Assembly: GCA_949878435.1 (NCBI GenBank)
Contig: CATLAK010000001.1
Coordinates: 1 to 64,000 of the forward strand
From: an uncultured Lachnospiraceae bacterium
GTDB taxonomy: Bacteria; Bacillota; Clostridia; Lachnospirales; Lachnospiraceae
DNA: 64,000 nucleotides
Direction of reading: 5' to 3'
Within the stretch, counting starts at the first letter, position 1. Each line of letters begins with the position of its first letter. Of the stretch, positions 36,612 to 45,684 are shown in pieces. The notes under the pieces are model-generated. The model ran no database searches, had not been told where the DNA came from, and was given only the letters and a program-made list of their open reading frames with translations. The translations under genes and the position numbers were made by a program.

Positions 36612-37620
36612 AAACTGTATTCCTGCTTCTGCGCTTCGGCGTATTGTTTTCTTTTGCCTTGAAGGCTTTTGCCTCGTATGCTTCATATGCTTTTACGATT
36701 TTCTGTACCAGAGGGTGCCTTACCACATCCCGGCTGGTCATTTTGCACAGTTCAATTCCTTCTATATTTTGAAGAACCTTCTGCGCCACATCAAGCCCTG
36801 AGACCGTCCCCGGAGAAAGGTCCTTCTGTGATGCGTCTCCCGTCACAATTACCTTAGAACCAAATCCGATTCTGGTTAGAAACATCTTCATCTGGGCAGG
36901 CGTCGTATTCTGGGCTTCATCCAGAATAATATAGGCATTGTCCAGCGTCCGCCCTCTCATATAGGCAAGGGGCGCTACTTCTATCAGCCCTTTTTCCATA
37001 TTTTTAAGGAAAGTCTCTGCCCCCATGATCTGGTACAGTGCATCATACAAAGGGCGCAGATAGGGATCTACTTTGCTCTGCAGATCTCCCGGTAAAAATC
37101 CCAATTTTTCTCCTGCTTCAATTGCAGGTCTGGTCAGGATGATCCTCTCCACTTCCTGATTCTTAAATGCCGTTATTGCCATTGCCATGGCAAGATACGT
37201 CTTCCCTGTACCTGCCGGTCCTAACCCGAATACGATCATATTGTTTCTGATTGCATCCACATACCTCTTTTGTCCAAGCGTCTTTGGCTTAATCGGTTTG
37301 CCCGCTATGGTATGGCAGATACACTCTTTATCTATTTCCAGCAGGATGTCTTCATTTTCTTCCATGCTCATTGTAATTGCATAATCCACATTCTGTTCCT
37401 CTATGATATTTCCTCTCATTGATAATTCCGTCAATTCCTGAATCACTTTTTTAGCTTTTTTCACATAAGGCTTGCTTCCGCTGATCTGCACTTCCCCATT
37501 CCGGTCTACAATCGATACCTTAAGCTGTCCCTCCAGCTTTTTAATATGGCTGTCAAACTGACCAAAAACATTCTGCTGATCCTTAGCCGATACCTTAATC
37601 TGTTCAGAGACTTCTTCCAT
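36595..37620 (-). CDS. PhoH-like ATPase
   Basis: Cytosolic P-loop ATPase, PhoH/PhoL type. 341 residues: an N-terminal KH-like region (residues ~25-75), Walker A GLGPAGTGKTYLAMA, LTRPAIEAGEKLGFLPGDLQ, Walker B AYIILDEAQNTTP and VTGDASQKDL. Its end overlaps the PgpH-like gene by 17 nt. Preceded 25 nt by yqfD. The family is linked to RNA metabolism and phosphate starvation, but the exact role is unsettled. Confidence 0.93.
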   Translation of the reverse strand: MEEVSEQIKVSAKDQQNVFGQFDSHIKKLEGQLKVSIVDRNGEVQISGSKPYVKKAKKVIQELTELSMRGNIIEEQNVDYAITMSMEENEDILLEIDKECICHTIAGKPIKPKTLGQKRYVDAIRNNMIVFGLGPAGTGKTYLAMAMAITAFKNQEVERIILTRPAIEAGEKLGFLPGDLQSKVDPYLRPLYDALYQIMGAETFLKNMEKGLIEVAPLAYMRGRTLDNAYIILDEAQNTTPAQMKMFLTRIGFGSKVIVTGDASQKDLSPGTVSGLDVAQKVLQNIEGIELCKMTSRDVVRHPLVQKIVKAYEAYEAKAFKAKENNTPKRRSRNTVYGKKQ

Positions 37621-37645
37621 CTGTTTCTCCCAATTTGTTATTCCT

Positions 37646-38884
37646 TTATTCCTCTTCCTGCGGGGCTTCTTCTACCTGCACAAGCCAGGTCTTTTTCTCC
37701 GTTCCCGTCTTTTCGATTGCCAGAAAATCTACTTTCATCTTCCATACGCCGGAAACCTTATTTATTGTAACATTTTTTTCTATAATTTGTACCCCTTTTT
37801 CCTGTAAAGTTTCTATAAATTTTTGTATTTTTTCTTCAAACAGCTTTTTCACTTCGCTTTGGCTGTAGATTTTCTCTTCGACTACATATTCTCTGACAAG
37901 ATCACTTCCAATATACACCGGCAGATAATAATTTTCAAAGAGCCTGAGCTGCTTCTTTTCTTCTATCACATCGTACGCTTCATACCCTTTTCCAATCATT
38001 GGCAAACTCAATTTTTTGGTTCCAAACATGATAAAAGGGCTCTTTCTTTCATTGCCTGTATATTGTTTCTCCTCATATTGTTCTTTCAGTTCTTCTTTCA
38101 TCTGGTAAGTGCATCTTAACATAATGTCCGCATCCGCCCTGCAGTAATCATACCGCCTGACCGTACTGTCTTCATTCATAATCGGGATGCCGCCCTCTAC
38201 CAGCACGTCTCCTTTCTTTACCAGTGTCCCTGCCGTCACCTTAGGGCTGCCGCTTCGGGTCACGATGCTGATAATTTCTCCCTCTTTGTCTGCAACCAGA
38301 TCCACGCCCTCCCCCTCCGGCAGCTCCGTTTTACTCTCCTTAACCTGAATCAGATCATTTTCCTTCACTTGAATCAAAAGCCTTGTGCCATCGATTCTCG
38401 CTGAGGTCCATGTGACGATATCAAACTCATTTCTGATTGCCTTCTCCAGCGCTTCAATCTCAACCTCGCTTTTTTTCATCCCTGGTTCAAACCCGCTGCT
38501 TGCCAGAAAATCCTGAAAAACATCTGTGGTCACATAATAATTTCCCTCAACCTCAATCGCCCAGATAAATCCGGACATCCAGATCCAGAAAATAAGGCTT
38601 CCTAAAAGCCCGCCCACAAAGATTCTCCGCCTCCACATCCGCAGAGAAAGAAAGGGTAGTCCATAACGTTTCGTTATGACCACCCTGGTACCCGTTTTTC
38701 TTGAAATCCCCCTGAGACGATAAAAACCTTTCAGGCTGATCTTCATAGTATAATACGCACCATGATTTTCAATATCCCAGAGAAAAATATTATGATTGCT
38801 GCACAGGTTCATGAACCGCTCCGGCGAGAACCCAAAAACTTTAATAGAAAGATATCCCTTCAAAAAACGAATGACCTGTATCAT
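37646..38884 (-). CDS. yqfD: sporulation protein YqfD
   Basis: 412 residues from the ATG with GAGGTG just upstream. Begins MIQVIRFLKGYLSIKVFGF; a first small domain, one membrane helix (about residues 92-112) and an extracytoplasmic beta-rich domain follow, as in SpoIV/YqfD proteins. In Bacillus, yqfD is expressed in the mother cell during sporulation. It is 29 nt downstream of yqfC and 25 nt upstream of phoH, the canonical order. Supports sporulation capacity of the host. Confidence 0.92.
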   Translation of the reverse strand: MIQVIRFLKGYLSIKVFGFSPERFMNLCSNHNIFLWDIENHGAYYTMKISLKGFYRLRGISRKTGTRVVITKRYGLPFLSLRMWRRRIFVGGLLGSLIFWIWMSGFIWAIEVEGNYYVTTDVFQDFLASSGFEPGMKKSEVEIEALEKAIRNEFDIVTWTSARIDGTRLLIQVKENDLIQVKESKTELPEGEGVDLVADKEGEIISIVTRSGSPKVTAGTLVKKGDVLVEGGIPIMNEDSTVRRYDYCRADADIMLRCTYQMKEELKEQYEEKQYTGNERKSPFIMFGTKKLSLPMIGKGYEAYDVIEEKKQLRLFENYYLPVYIGSDLVREYVVEEKIYSQSEVKKLFEEKIQKFIETLQEKGVQIIEKNVTINKVSGVWKMKVDFLAIEKTGTEKKTWLVQVEEAPQEEE

Positions 38885-38913
38885 ACCGCACCTCACAAAG
38901 TTTATTCCTGATT

Positions 38914-39252
38914 TCACTTAAGATAACGTACCGTTTCCACACAGCCGTTTATTTTCATGTCTTCATTTGTATAATAAACAATGTTCAGCCGCCTTCCGCA
39001 GATTTCAATCTTGCAGGTCTTTCCCTGAAGCAAAATCATCTGGCTGGTATATTCAATAATGCCCTTGTAATTTTCTACAAATACCTCTGTATTCCCTGTC
39101 AAGGTGACGATTGACGCTCCAAGAAGCGAATCCTTGGGCAGTTTTAATGATTCTACCACAAGCTCCTTCCCATGAACCTGCCTTACGTCCTGTCTTTCCT
39201 CTCTGGTCTGATTCCATTTATTTTTAAATCTACGGTTCTCTCGCTTCATCAT
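38914..39252 (-). CDS. yqfC: sporulation protein YqfC
   Basis: Small YabP/YqfC-family protein, 112 residues. A basic N-terminus is followed by the conserved core LVVESLKLPKDSLLGASIV, VTLTGNTEVFVENYKGIIEY and ICGRRLNIVYYTNEDMKING. In spore formers it is under sigma-E and paired with YqfD, as here. The ribosome site is weak, and two consecutive ATG codons leave the exact first residue open. Confidence 0.92.
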   Translation of the reverse strand: MMKRENRRFKNKWNQTREERQDVRQVHGKELVVESLKLPKDSLLGASIVTLTGNTEVFVENYKGIIEYTSQMILLQGKTCKIEICGRRLNIVYYTNEDMKINGCVETVRYLK

Positions 39253-39296
39253 ATCATACTATATGTGAAAGAAGGGACGGCTATACCTGCAATTTC

Positions 39297-39779
39297 TTAT
39301 TTATGGTATGGCTCTCTCTTGATGATCTTATATGCCCTGTAAATCTGCTCCAGCAAAATGACCCTCATCAATTGATGAGGGAATGTCATATTGGAAAAGC
39401 TCACCGCCCAATGTGCCGCCTTTGATACGCTCTCATGCAGCCCCAGCGAGCCGCCAATGATAAACTGCAGATGACTCTTGCCCTGTACGGCAAGGTGGTT
39501 CAGCCGATTTGCAAAAGACACGGAATCGGGGCTGTCCCCTTTAATTTCAAGGGTGATGATATACGCATCCTCTTTTATATGCTTCAGGATCCGCGCTGCT
39601 TCCTTTTCCCTGATCTGCTCTTCCAAAACCACTCCTGCATCGTCGGGCGTCTTTTCATCCTGCACCTCTATGATTTCTAACTTGCAATATCTGCCAAGCC
39701 TTTTCTCATATTCCAATACCGCTTTCCTGTAAAAGTCTTCTTTTATTCTGCCCACACAAATAATCGTAATCTTTTTCAA
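39297..39779 (-). CDS. rlmH: 23S rRNA (pseudouridine-1915-N3)-methyltransferase
   Basis: SPOUT methyltransferase acting on helix 69 of 23S rRNA in intact ribosomes. 160 residues: KKITIICVGRIKEDFYRKAV at the start, the SAM-knot region LQFIIGGSLGLHESV and the end FSNMTFPHQLMRVILLEQIY with YRAYKIIKREPYHK. Complete. Lies 11 nt after the small membrane protein gene and upstream of yqfC. Confidence 0.96.
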   Translation of the reverse strand: MKKITIICVGRIKEDFYRKAVLEYEKRLGRYCKLEIIEVQDEKTPDDAGVVLEEQIREKEAARILKHIKEDAYIITLEIKGDSPDSVSFANRLNHLAVQGKSHLQFIIGGSLGLHESVSKAAHWAVSFSNMTFPHQLMRVILLEQIYRAYKIIKREPYHK

Positions 39780-39790
39780 ATTTCCCCTCC

Positions 39791-40303
39791 TTAAAGGGAG
39801 GTTTCTTCGGAAGGTGCGGATGCGGTTTTTTCAAAAATTTCAGGATAGATTTCTTCCACGAGCCTGTCCAGATAACCTTCGTCCAAATTCACAAACTGAT
39901 TCTTGATCGCATTTTTCATATGGTCATAGCGTTGAAAATATTGAACCTCTTCCCTTTCATCCGAAAGCGCCAGAATCTCATCGATTTCTTCTTTCGTGAA
40001 ATTTTCCATACACCATTTTTTGATTTCAACCGTCAGGTTATTTTCCTTGCAGGCTTTTCGTTTAAAAGTTTTAAAATTTCTCATGGATATGATACCCATT
40101 ACGATGAACAGGAGGAACAATACCCCCATAACGCCGCTGATCATATACCTGTTGGTTAGAGACATCTTAATATCGATGATGCCAAGAAAAAACAAAATAA
40201 TAACGATAAGCCCAACTCCGCCTACAATCAGAAAGGTATACGCCGAAGTCCTGTTCTCTTCCGCCTTCTCCTCATTGTTGACATAAACTGATCCCCATGC
40301 CAT
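39791..40303 (-). CDS. small membrane protein, unknown
   Basis: 170 residues with two hydrophobic helices near the N-terminus (residues ~22-42 and ~53-72) followed by a basic stretch and an acidic, helical cytosolic tail (about 95 residues; FTKEEIDEILALSDEREEVQ). No catalytic motif recognised. It is immediately upstream of rlmH and likely shares a transcript. Looks like a conserved small family of Lachnospiraceae, but I cannot name it. Confidence 0.7.
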   Translation of the reverse strand: MAWGSVYVNNEEKAEENRTSAYTFLIVGGVGLIVIILFFLGIIDIKMSLTNRYMISGVMGVLFLLFIVMGIISMRNFKTFKRKACKENNLTVEIKKWCMENFTKEEIDEILALSDEREEVQYFQRYDHMKNAIKNQFVNLDEGYLDRLVEEIYPEIFEKTASAPSEETSL

Positions 40304-40362
40304 ATCCCAATACCTCCTTTAGCCCCACTTCCTATTTTACTACGGATCGGCATAGGTTTCCA

Positions 40363-41409
40363 CTAGTTTTTATTCTTTGAGATCAGGCATGGAACACCGA
40401 TATTTGCATTGTCTCTTGGATGCATCCAGATATAATTGTCGGGATTACTGATTTCAACGTGAATGGTTCTGTTTCCTTTTTTATCTTTGTTCTCGTTCAA
40501 ATAAATCCATGATCCGTTCTCCGCGCTTGCGTTCCACTCTTTGGTGCTTTCATCTGCATAAAGATTGGTAATGTAGAAATCACCATGGATAAGCCCTTTT
40601 GCATAACTTCCGATTAAATTTGCATCGTACCCCACGCCTTCTACCAAAAGGGACTTATTATAATCATAATGTTCAGATCCTTCTCCCTCCGGCAGATCAT
40701 TTGCCCATCCGCCCGTATACTGGTGATAGGTATACAGATCCTTGTTATTTTCCGTAGGGTGCATATGGTAATGAATCCATGTACCGTTTCCGCTTCTTAC
40801 CCCGTCCTTCCAGTCTCCGTAGTAATACTGGTTATCCGCATACACCGCGATTCCCTTGCCTTCCGGCTGCCCGTTTCCGTTTACACCGCCGTAATAATAA
40901 AAATCCTTGGTTCCCTTAAGCTGCCATGACATAGCAATATAGTGGTCCAGTCTGGCAAGATCATCCAACGCCTTTTGGTTATTCTGCTCCCAATAAGACA
41001 TCATTTCTGCCAACTGTGTGTCCTTATTGAACGCCACCTTGCTATAGTCTATTTTGCCGGCTTCCATGATTTCCTTATAAGGTGTAGGACTGGGCAGTTC
41101 CATTGGCGTCATGGATGCTTGTTCGCTTTCCTCCTGACCAGCTTCCTGCATACCTTCCTGTCTGTTATCAGCCGGCGATGCTGCCACTGTCTGGGACAGG
41201 GTCTGATCCACGCGGTTCTCGTCCGCATAATCCATAATATCCTGCTGCAGATCCTCTGCCTGCCCCTCATCTTGCTTCTTCGTCCGATTGACAAGCAGCA
41301 TAACAGCCAGAATGATGATGATCAGTGCAAAGGGAACTGCCTTGACCAGAATTTTAGCCAGCTCTCCTCCTGCATTTTCCGTTTCGTCTTCCTCAAATAA
41401 TTTTTTCAT
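40363..41409 (-). CDS. membrane-anchored MORN-repeat protein
   Basis: 348 residues from the ATG with AAGGAG 5 nt upstream, a site embedded in the last codons of the Dabb gene. One membrane helix (about residues 22-44), a Gln/Glu/Thr-rich linker, then MORN-like repeats: GKGIAVYADNQYYYGDWKDG, GNGTWIHYH, GGWANDLPEGEGSEHYDY and further diverged units to about residue 260. MORN repeats bind membranes or proteins in other systems; here the domain would be outside the cell. Role unknown. Confidence 0.8.
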   Translation of the reverse strand: MKKLFEEDETENAGGELAKILVKAVPFALIIIILAVMLLVNRTKKQDEGQAEDLQQDIMDYADENRVDQTLSQTVAASPADNRQEGMQEAGQEESEQASMTPMELPSPTPYKEIMEAGKIDYSKVAFNKDTQLAEMMSYWEQNNQKALDDLARLDHYIAMSWQLKGTKDFYYYGGVNGNGQPEGKGIAVYADNQYYYGDWKDGVRSGNGTWIHYHMHPTENNKDLYTYHQYTGGWANDLPEGEGSEHYDYNKSLLVEGVGYDANLIGSYAKGLIHGDFYITNLYADESTKEWNASAENGSWIYLNENKDKKGNRTIHVEISNPDNYIWMHPRDNANIGVPCLISKNKN

Positions 41410-41411
41410 AG

Positions 41412-41711
41412 TCACTCCTTAAAATCAAAGCAGCTTCTTTTTGTGGTCACGCTGCGGACATACCCTCCCGCCTCCACGTGTGCCGGCGAAACCTGGTAGG
41501 CTTTAAGCGCTTCCTCGGTCTCAAACCGGGAGATTAAGGCAATGTCCTTATTGCTGGAGTCCATTTCATTGATTACCACTTGAAGAGATACCACGCCCTC
41601 CACGGTATCGGCTACCGCTTCCAGTCTCCTTTTGATCTCAAGTGATGCCTCCTTCCTTTCCTGCTCTGATAAATCCTCCCTTAAATTCCATAAAACAATA
41701 TGATGAACCAT
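41412..41711 (-). CDS. Dabb family stress-responsive alpha/beta barrel protein
   Basis: 99 residues starting MVHHIVLWNLREDL, the typical opening of the dimeric alpha/beta-barrel (stress-response A/B barrel) family, with DIALISRFETEEALKAYQVS and HVEAGGYVRSV. The ATG at 41711 has AAAGGAGG upstream; longer readings add unrelated residues. Substrate or role unknown. Its stop is next to the ribosome site of the MORN gene, so both form one message. Confidence 0.88.
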   Translation of the reverse strand: MVHHIVLWNLREDLSEQERKEASLEIKRRLEAVADTVEGVVSLQVVINEMDSSNKDIALISRFETEEALKAYQVSPAHVEAGGYVRSVTTKRSCFDFKE

Positions 41712-41782
41712 GGCACATCCTCCTTTATAAACATACAACAATTTTTTTAATTTTGTATCATCTAAATTATTAATATTCTTTT

Positions 41783-41815
41783 AAAAAGTCCATGCCGGAA
41801 ACAAATTCCGGCATG
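41783..41815 (-). terminator. terminator of the nfnAB unit
   Basis: Minus strand: perfect 10-bp stem CATGCCGGAA / TTCCGGCATG with a 5-nt loop, then GACTTTTT. It lies 29 nt after the nfnB stop. Confidence 0.88.
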
Positions 41816-41843
41816 TTTAAGACAACATTTAATTCCTCGTCAT

Positions 41844-43229
41844 TTATTTGTTTTTCAGGTACTCGTCGATTCCCTTTGCGCCCGCACGTCCTGCGCCCAT
41901 GGCAAGGATTACGGTAGCTGCTCCCGTCACAGCGTCCCCGCCGGCATAAACGCCTTCTTTCGTGGTCTTTCCAAAGGTCTCATCTGCCACGATGCATTTC
42001 CACTTATTGACTTCCAGCCCTTCCGTGGTGGAGGAAATAAGCGGATTAGGGGATGTTCCAAGGGACATGATCACCGTATCCACATCGATTGTAAACTCAG
42101 ATCCGGGCACTTCAACCGGACGTCTTCTGCCGGACTCATCGGGCTCTCCAAGCTCCATCCTGATACACTTAATACCCTTTACCCAGCCTTTTTCATCTTC
42201 CAGGATTTCCACTGGATTGGTCAAAAGGTCAAAAATGATTCCTTCTTCCTTTGCGTGATGCACTTCTTCCACACGGGCAGGAAGTTCTTCCTCGCTTCTT
42301 CTGTATACGATATGTACCTCTGCTCCAAGACGAAGCGCCGTCCTTGCGGCATCCATGGCTACGTTTCCGCCGCCTACCACGGCTACCTTCTTCCCCCTCA
42401 TGATGGGAGTGCTGGACTCCTCGTCAAATGCCTTCATCAGGTTGCTTCTGGTGAGATATTCATTTGCTGAGAACACACCGTTTGCCTGTTCGCCGGGGAT
42501 TCCCATAAATTTGGGTAGTCCTGCGCCGGAACCGATAAATATGGCGTCAAATCCCTCTTCTGCAAGCAGTTCGTCAATAGTCACTGATTTTCCCACTACC
42601 ACATTGGTCTCGATCTTTACGCCAAGGGATTTCACGTTTTCGATTTCCTTCGCCACAACATTGGTCTTGGGAAGACGGAATTCCGGAATGCCATATACAA
42701 GCACGCCGCCCGGCTCATGAAGGGCTTCAAAGATGGTCACTTCATATCCCATCTTGGCAAGATCTCCTGCGCAGGTAAGTCCTGCCGGTCCTGAACCGAT
42801 CACTGCCACTTTCTTTCCGTTCTTTTCCTCTGCTCCCTGAGGCTTTATGCCGTTTTCAGCAGCCCAGTCTGCCACGAACCGCTCCAGTTTTCCAATGGAA
42901 ATCGGCTCTCCCTTGATGCCTCTGATACATTTTCCCTCGCACTGGCTCTCCTGAGGGCACACACGCCCACAGACGGCAGGCAGTGCAGAAGACTCGCTGA
43001 TTACCTGATAAGCAGCTTCCACGTCTCCTTCTTTTACCTTTTCTATAAAGCCCGGAATATCTATGGATACAGGACAGCCTTTGATGCACTGCGCATTCTT
43101 GCAGTTGATGCATCTTGCCGCTTCCTCCATTGCCTCTTCCTTGTTATATCCCAGACAGACTTCCTCAAAATTGGCAGCCCGAACCTTTGCATCCTGTTCC
43201 CTGACAGGGACTTTCTTTAATACGTCCAT
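41844..43229 (-). CDS. nfnB: NfnB / GltA-type NADPH-dependent oxidoreductase subunit
   Basis: 461 residues. The N-terminal cysteine clusters (CINCKNAQCIKGCP and CGRVCPQESQCEGKC) bind two 4Fe-4S centres. The FAD site is GSGPAGLTCAGDLAKMGYEV and the NADPH site GGGNVAMDAARTALRLGAEV. It is usually annotated as glutamate synthase small chain (gltA). However, no large chain is present, and it follows an FNR-like 2Fe-2S protein with a stop/start overlap (TAATG). That pairing is the signature of NfnAB, the electron-bifurcating NADH-dependent ferredoxin:NADP+ oxidoreductase of clostridia. The transhydrogenase role is inferred from this arrangement. Confidence 0.88.
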   Translation of the reverse strand: MDVLKKVPVREQDAKVRAANFEEVCLGYNKEEAMEEAARCINCKNAQCIKGCPVSIDIPGFIEKVKEGDVEAAYQVISESSALPAVCGRVCPQESQCEGKCIRGIKGEPISIGKLERFVADWAAENGIKPQGAEEKNGKKVAVIGSGPAGLTCAGDLAKMGYEVTIFEALHEPGGVLVYGIPEFRLPKTNVVAKEIENVKSLGVKIETNVVVGKSVTIDELLAEEGFDAIFIGSGAGLPKFMGIPGEQANGVFSANEYLTRSNLMKAFDEESSTPIMRGKKVAVVGGGNVAMDAARTALRLGAEVHIVYRRSEEELPARVEEVHHAKEEGIIFDLLTNPVEILEDEKGWVKGIKCIRMELGEPDESGRRRPVEVPGSEFTIDVDTVIMSLGTSPNPLISSTTEGLEVNKWKCIVADETFGKTTKEGVYAGGDAVTGAATVILAMGAGRAGAKGIDEYLKNK

Positions 43230-44116
43230 TATTTATCACCTCCGCAATTTCCGCATCCGCCGTGGTGGGTATCTCCTTCTTTTGCCTTTAAGAATGCCCT
43301 TCCCTCTTCCGTCTTATAAATCTGCTGGCGCTGCATCGCTTCATCAAAGTTTACCTGGTGCCCGTCAAATTCAGGACCGTCCACACAGGCAAATTTCACC
43401 TTGCCGCCTACCGTCACCCGGCACGCCCCGCACATACCGGTTCCGTCTACCATAATCGGATTTAAGCTGACAATGGTGGGAAGCTCAAGTTCTTTGGTCA
43501 GTTTGCATACAAATTTCATCATGATCATAGGTCCGATTGCAACACATACGTCATAATGCTTTCCTTCGTTCACCAGATCCGTAATGGTCTGGGTAACCAT
43601 TCCGCTTCTGCCGTAAGACCCGTCGTCTGTGGTCACATACAGATTGCCTGCCACTTCTTTCATCTCATCTTCCAGAATCAGAAGATCCTTGGTCTTTGCG
43701 CCTACGATTACATCCGCATCAATGCCCTTTTCATGGAGCCATTTCACCTGGGGGTATACCGGCGCTGTTCCCACACCGCCTGCCACGAACAACATTTTCT
43801 TGTTCTTTAATGTCTCAAGGTCCTCTGACACGAACTCCGACGGACAGCCAAGAGGTCCCACAAAGTCATGGAACGCATCTCCTTCTTTCAAAGATGCCAT
43901 AAACTGTGTGCCCGCACCTACAATCTGAAATACAATCGTCACGGTTCCCTTTTCTCTGTCATAGTCACAGATCGTAAGCGGAATCCTCTCTGAGCATGCA
44001 TCTGTCCTGACAATTACGAACTGCCCCGGTTTGCATGCTTTTGCTACTCGTTTTGCTTCCACTACCATGTAAAAAATATTGGCAGCAAGCTCTTTTGCTT
44101 CTAAAATCTTGTACAT
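43229..44116 (-). CDS. nfnA: NfnA / sulfide dehydrogenase-like FAD, NAD and 2Fe-2S subunit
   Basis: 295 residues of the ferredoxin-NADP reductase/dihydroorotate dehydrogenase electron-transfer type. FAD part RIPLTICDYDREKGTVTIVF, NAD part KKMLFVAGGVGTAPVYPQVK, C-terminal 2Fe-2S site GTGMCGACRVTVGGKVKFAC. It directly precedes nfnB and overlaps its start. The alternative reading, a sulfide dehydrogenase pair, cannot be excluded, but the clostridial NfnAB arrangement fits best. A His/Gly/Cys tail (HHGGCGNCGG) at the very end might add a metal site and is an oddity. Confidence 0.87.
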   Translation of the reverse strand: MYKILEAKELAANIFYMVVEAKRVAKACKPGQFVIVRTDACSERIPLTICDYDREKGTVTIVFQIVGAGTQFMASLKEGDAFHDFVGPLGCPSEFVSEDLETLKNKKMLFVAGGVGTAPVYPQVKWLHEKGIDADVIVGAKTKDLLILEDEMKEVAGNLYVTTDDGSYGRSGMVTQTITDLVNEGKHYDVCVAIGPMIMMKFVCKLTKELELPTIVSLNPIMVDGTGMCGACRVTVGGKVKFACVDGPEFDGHQVNFDEAMQRQQIYKTEEGRAFLKAKEGDTHHGGCGNCGGDK

Positions 44117-44159
44117 TCCTTATCCCTTTCTTATTTTGATATATAAATTTTGTGAACAC

Positions 44160-45632
44160 TTATTGTAGGGAAATCAGTCCCATCTGTCCGTTTTCATCAT
44201 AGATCAGACGATTGGGCGCACCGGTATACACTTCCACTGCATATAAGCGGTCTGTCATCTGCTGGGCGCCGTTTTCGTCTTCTATGCATTCATTCAAAAC
44301 ATAATAATATCCCAAATCGGCAATTTTCTCAATAGTAACATAGTTAAATACATATTTTCCCTGCATGCCCTGGGCATGTCCCTGCATATCCACAAGCACT
44401 TTGCGCTCTAAAAGCGCCTGTTTCACATTTTCAACCGCCTTTTCCACCGTCACGTCCGTTTCAAAGGAAAATAGATAGCTTCGACTGATAATTTCACTTG
44501 GTACCCCTTCCTCCGAGATCGTCACGAATTTGAAATTCGTCCTTCCAAGAGGCACTGTGATCGGTTCCGTATATCTCAGACTATCCTTCGTCGGATCGGA
44601 GCCATCTGTGGTATAATATACCGTCCCTTCCTCCGGCACAATCACTTCGACCTTCGTGGGGACACAATAGGTACCGCTGTACAAAAGCACTTCCGGCGGA
44701 TCCGGCTCGATCAGATTGATCACATACCAGCTGCGCGCCACCTCACTTTTAATGCCATAATCATTTACAAAGACAGCAGCCACCTGATATTCTCCTGATT
44801 CAAGAAACAAAGGGGAAGTATAAACCTCGCTTCTTTCGTCCGGGTTGCTTCCATCCAGCGTATAATATATCTTTCCTGTGGTATTGGCAGTCATCTTCAA
44901 GGTAATGACTTTGTCATAATTACCTGATTCATATCCAAATTTGGGCGTCATTGCCATATACTGTTGAAAATGATTTATGATATCCGCATCGGCACAAGAT
45001 GTCAGCAGAGAATTGATCTCTTCGTATCTGCCCTCTTCATCATAAATATAAATGATGCTTTCATATGCTCTTTCCTTATCTTCATATTCCAGCTTTCCCC
45101 TTTCCACCAACTGGATCAGGATATCCGCCGCCATCTGCTTTTCGCCCATCTGATAATAATAATTGGACTCCATGAGCACGAGGTCCGCAGCATCATCTTT
45201 AAGCTGCCTTGCCCTTTCCAGATAAGAAATTGCCTCTTCATATTCCTGCATATCTGCATATTTTCTCGCCTGCTCAATCTGATATGCCACGGAAAATCTG
45301 TGATACATGGACACGATCACATATGCAGCCGCCACAGTGACTACAATAAAGGTAATCAGACTGGCAAGGAGCCAGTTCTTTCCCCTCTCCCGGGATAGAA
45401 AAGAAGGGGGCTTTTTTTTTTTGTCCTTTTTTGCCCAAGCTTCACCCTCCGGCTTTGCCTTCTCTAGCCCCCCGCTGCTTCCCTCTATCTCCTCCGCAAC
45501 TGTGGATAAGGTTTCTATTATACTGTTTTCAAATTCAGGTTCAAAGTCGGGCACCATCTGTATTTCCATCCCGCACTTCTCACAATATAAATGGTCCTCT
45601 GCCATCTCACATCCACAATTGGGACACTTCAT
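44160..45632 (-). CDS. zinc-ribbon membrane protein with TPR-like and chitobiase-like domains
   Basis: 490 residues from the ATG with GGGGAGG upstream. Order: an N-terminal zinc ribbon (CPNCGCEMAEDHLYCEKCG), an acidic linker, one membrane helix (about residues 85-107), a helical TPR-like stretch (EEAISYLERARQLKDDAADL), then two repeats of the chitobiase C-terminal type (GKIYYTLDGSNPDERSEVYT and GTVYYTTDGSDPTKDSLRYT). A final domain is unknown. The cytoplasmic ribbon with a beta-sandwich exterior suggests an envelope protein. No enzyme motif; function unknown. Lies between folD and nfnA. Confidence 0.8.
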   Translation of the reverse strand: MKCPNCGCEMAEDHLYCEKCGMEIQMVPDFEPEFENSIIETLSTVAEEIEGSSGGLEKAKPEGEAWAKKDKKKKPPSFLSRERGKNWLLASLITFIVVTVAAAYVIVSMYHRFSVAYQIEQARKYADMQEYEEAISYLERARQLKDDAADLVLMESNYYYQMGEKQMAADILIQLVERGKLEYEDKERAYESIIYIYDEEGRYEEINSLLTSCADADIINHFQQYMAMTPKFGYESGNYDKVITLKMTANTTGKIYYTLDGSNPDERSEVYTSPLFLESGEYQVAAVFVNDYGIKSEVARSWYVINLIEPDPPEVLLYSGTYCVPTKVEVIVPEEGTVYYTTDGSDPTKDSLRYTEPITVPLGRTNFKFVTISEEGVPSEIISRSYLFSFETDVTVEKAVENVKQALLERKVLVDMQGHAQGMQGKYVFNYVTIEKIADLGYYYVLNECIEDENGAQQMTDRLYAVEVYTGAPNRLIYDENGQMGLISLQ

Positions 45633-45684
45633 AGCTGCCTCCCCTTCCTCTGCCAAATCAGTTTACAGAGCATACCGTCACAAT

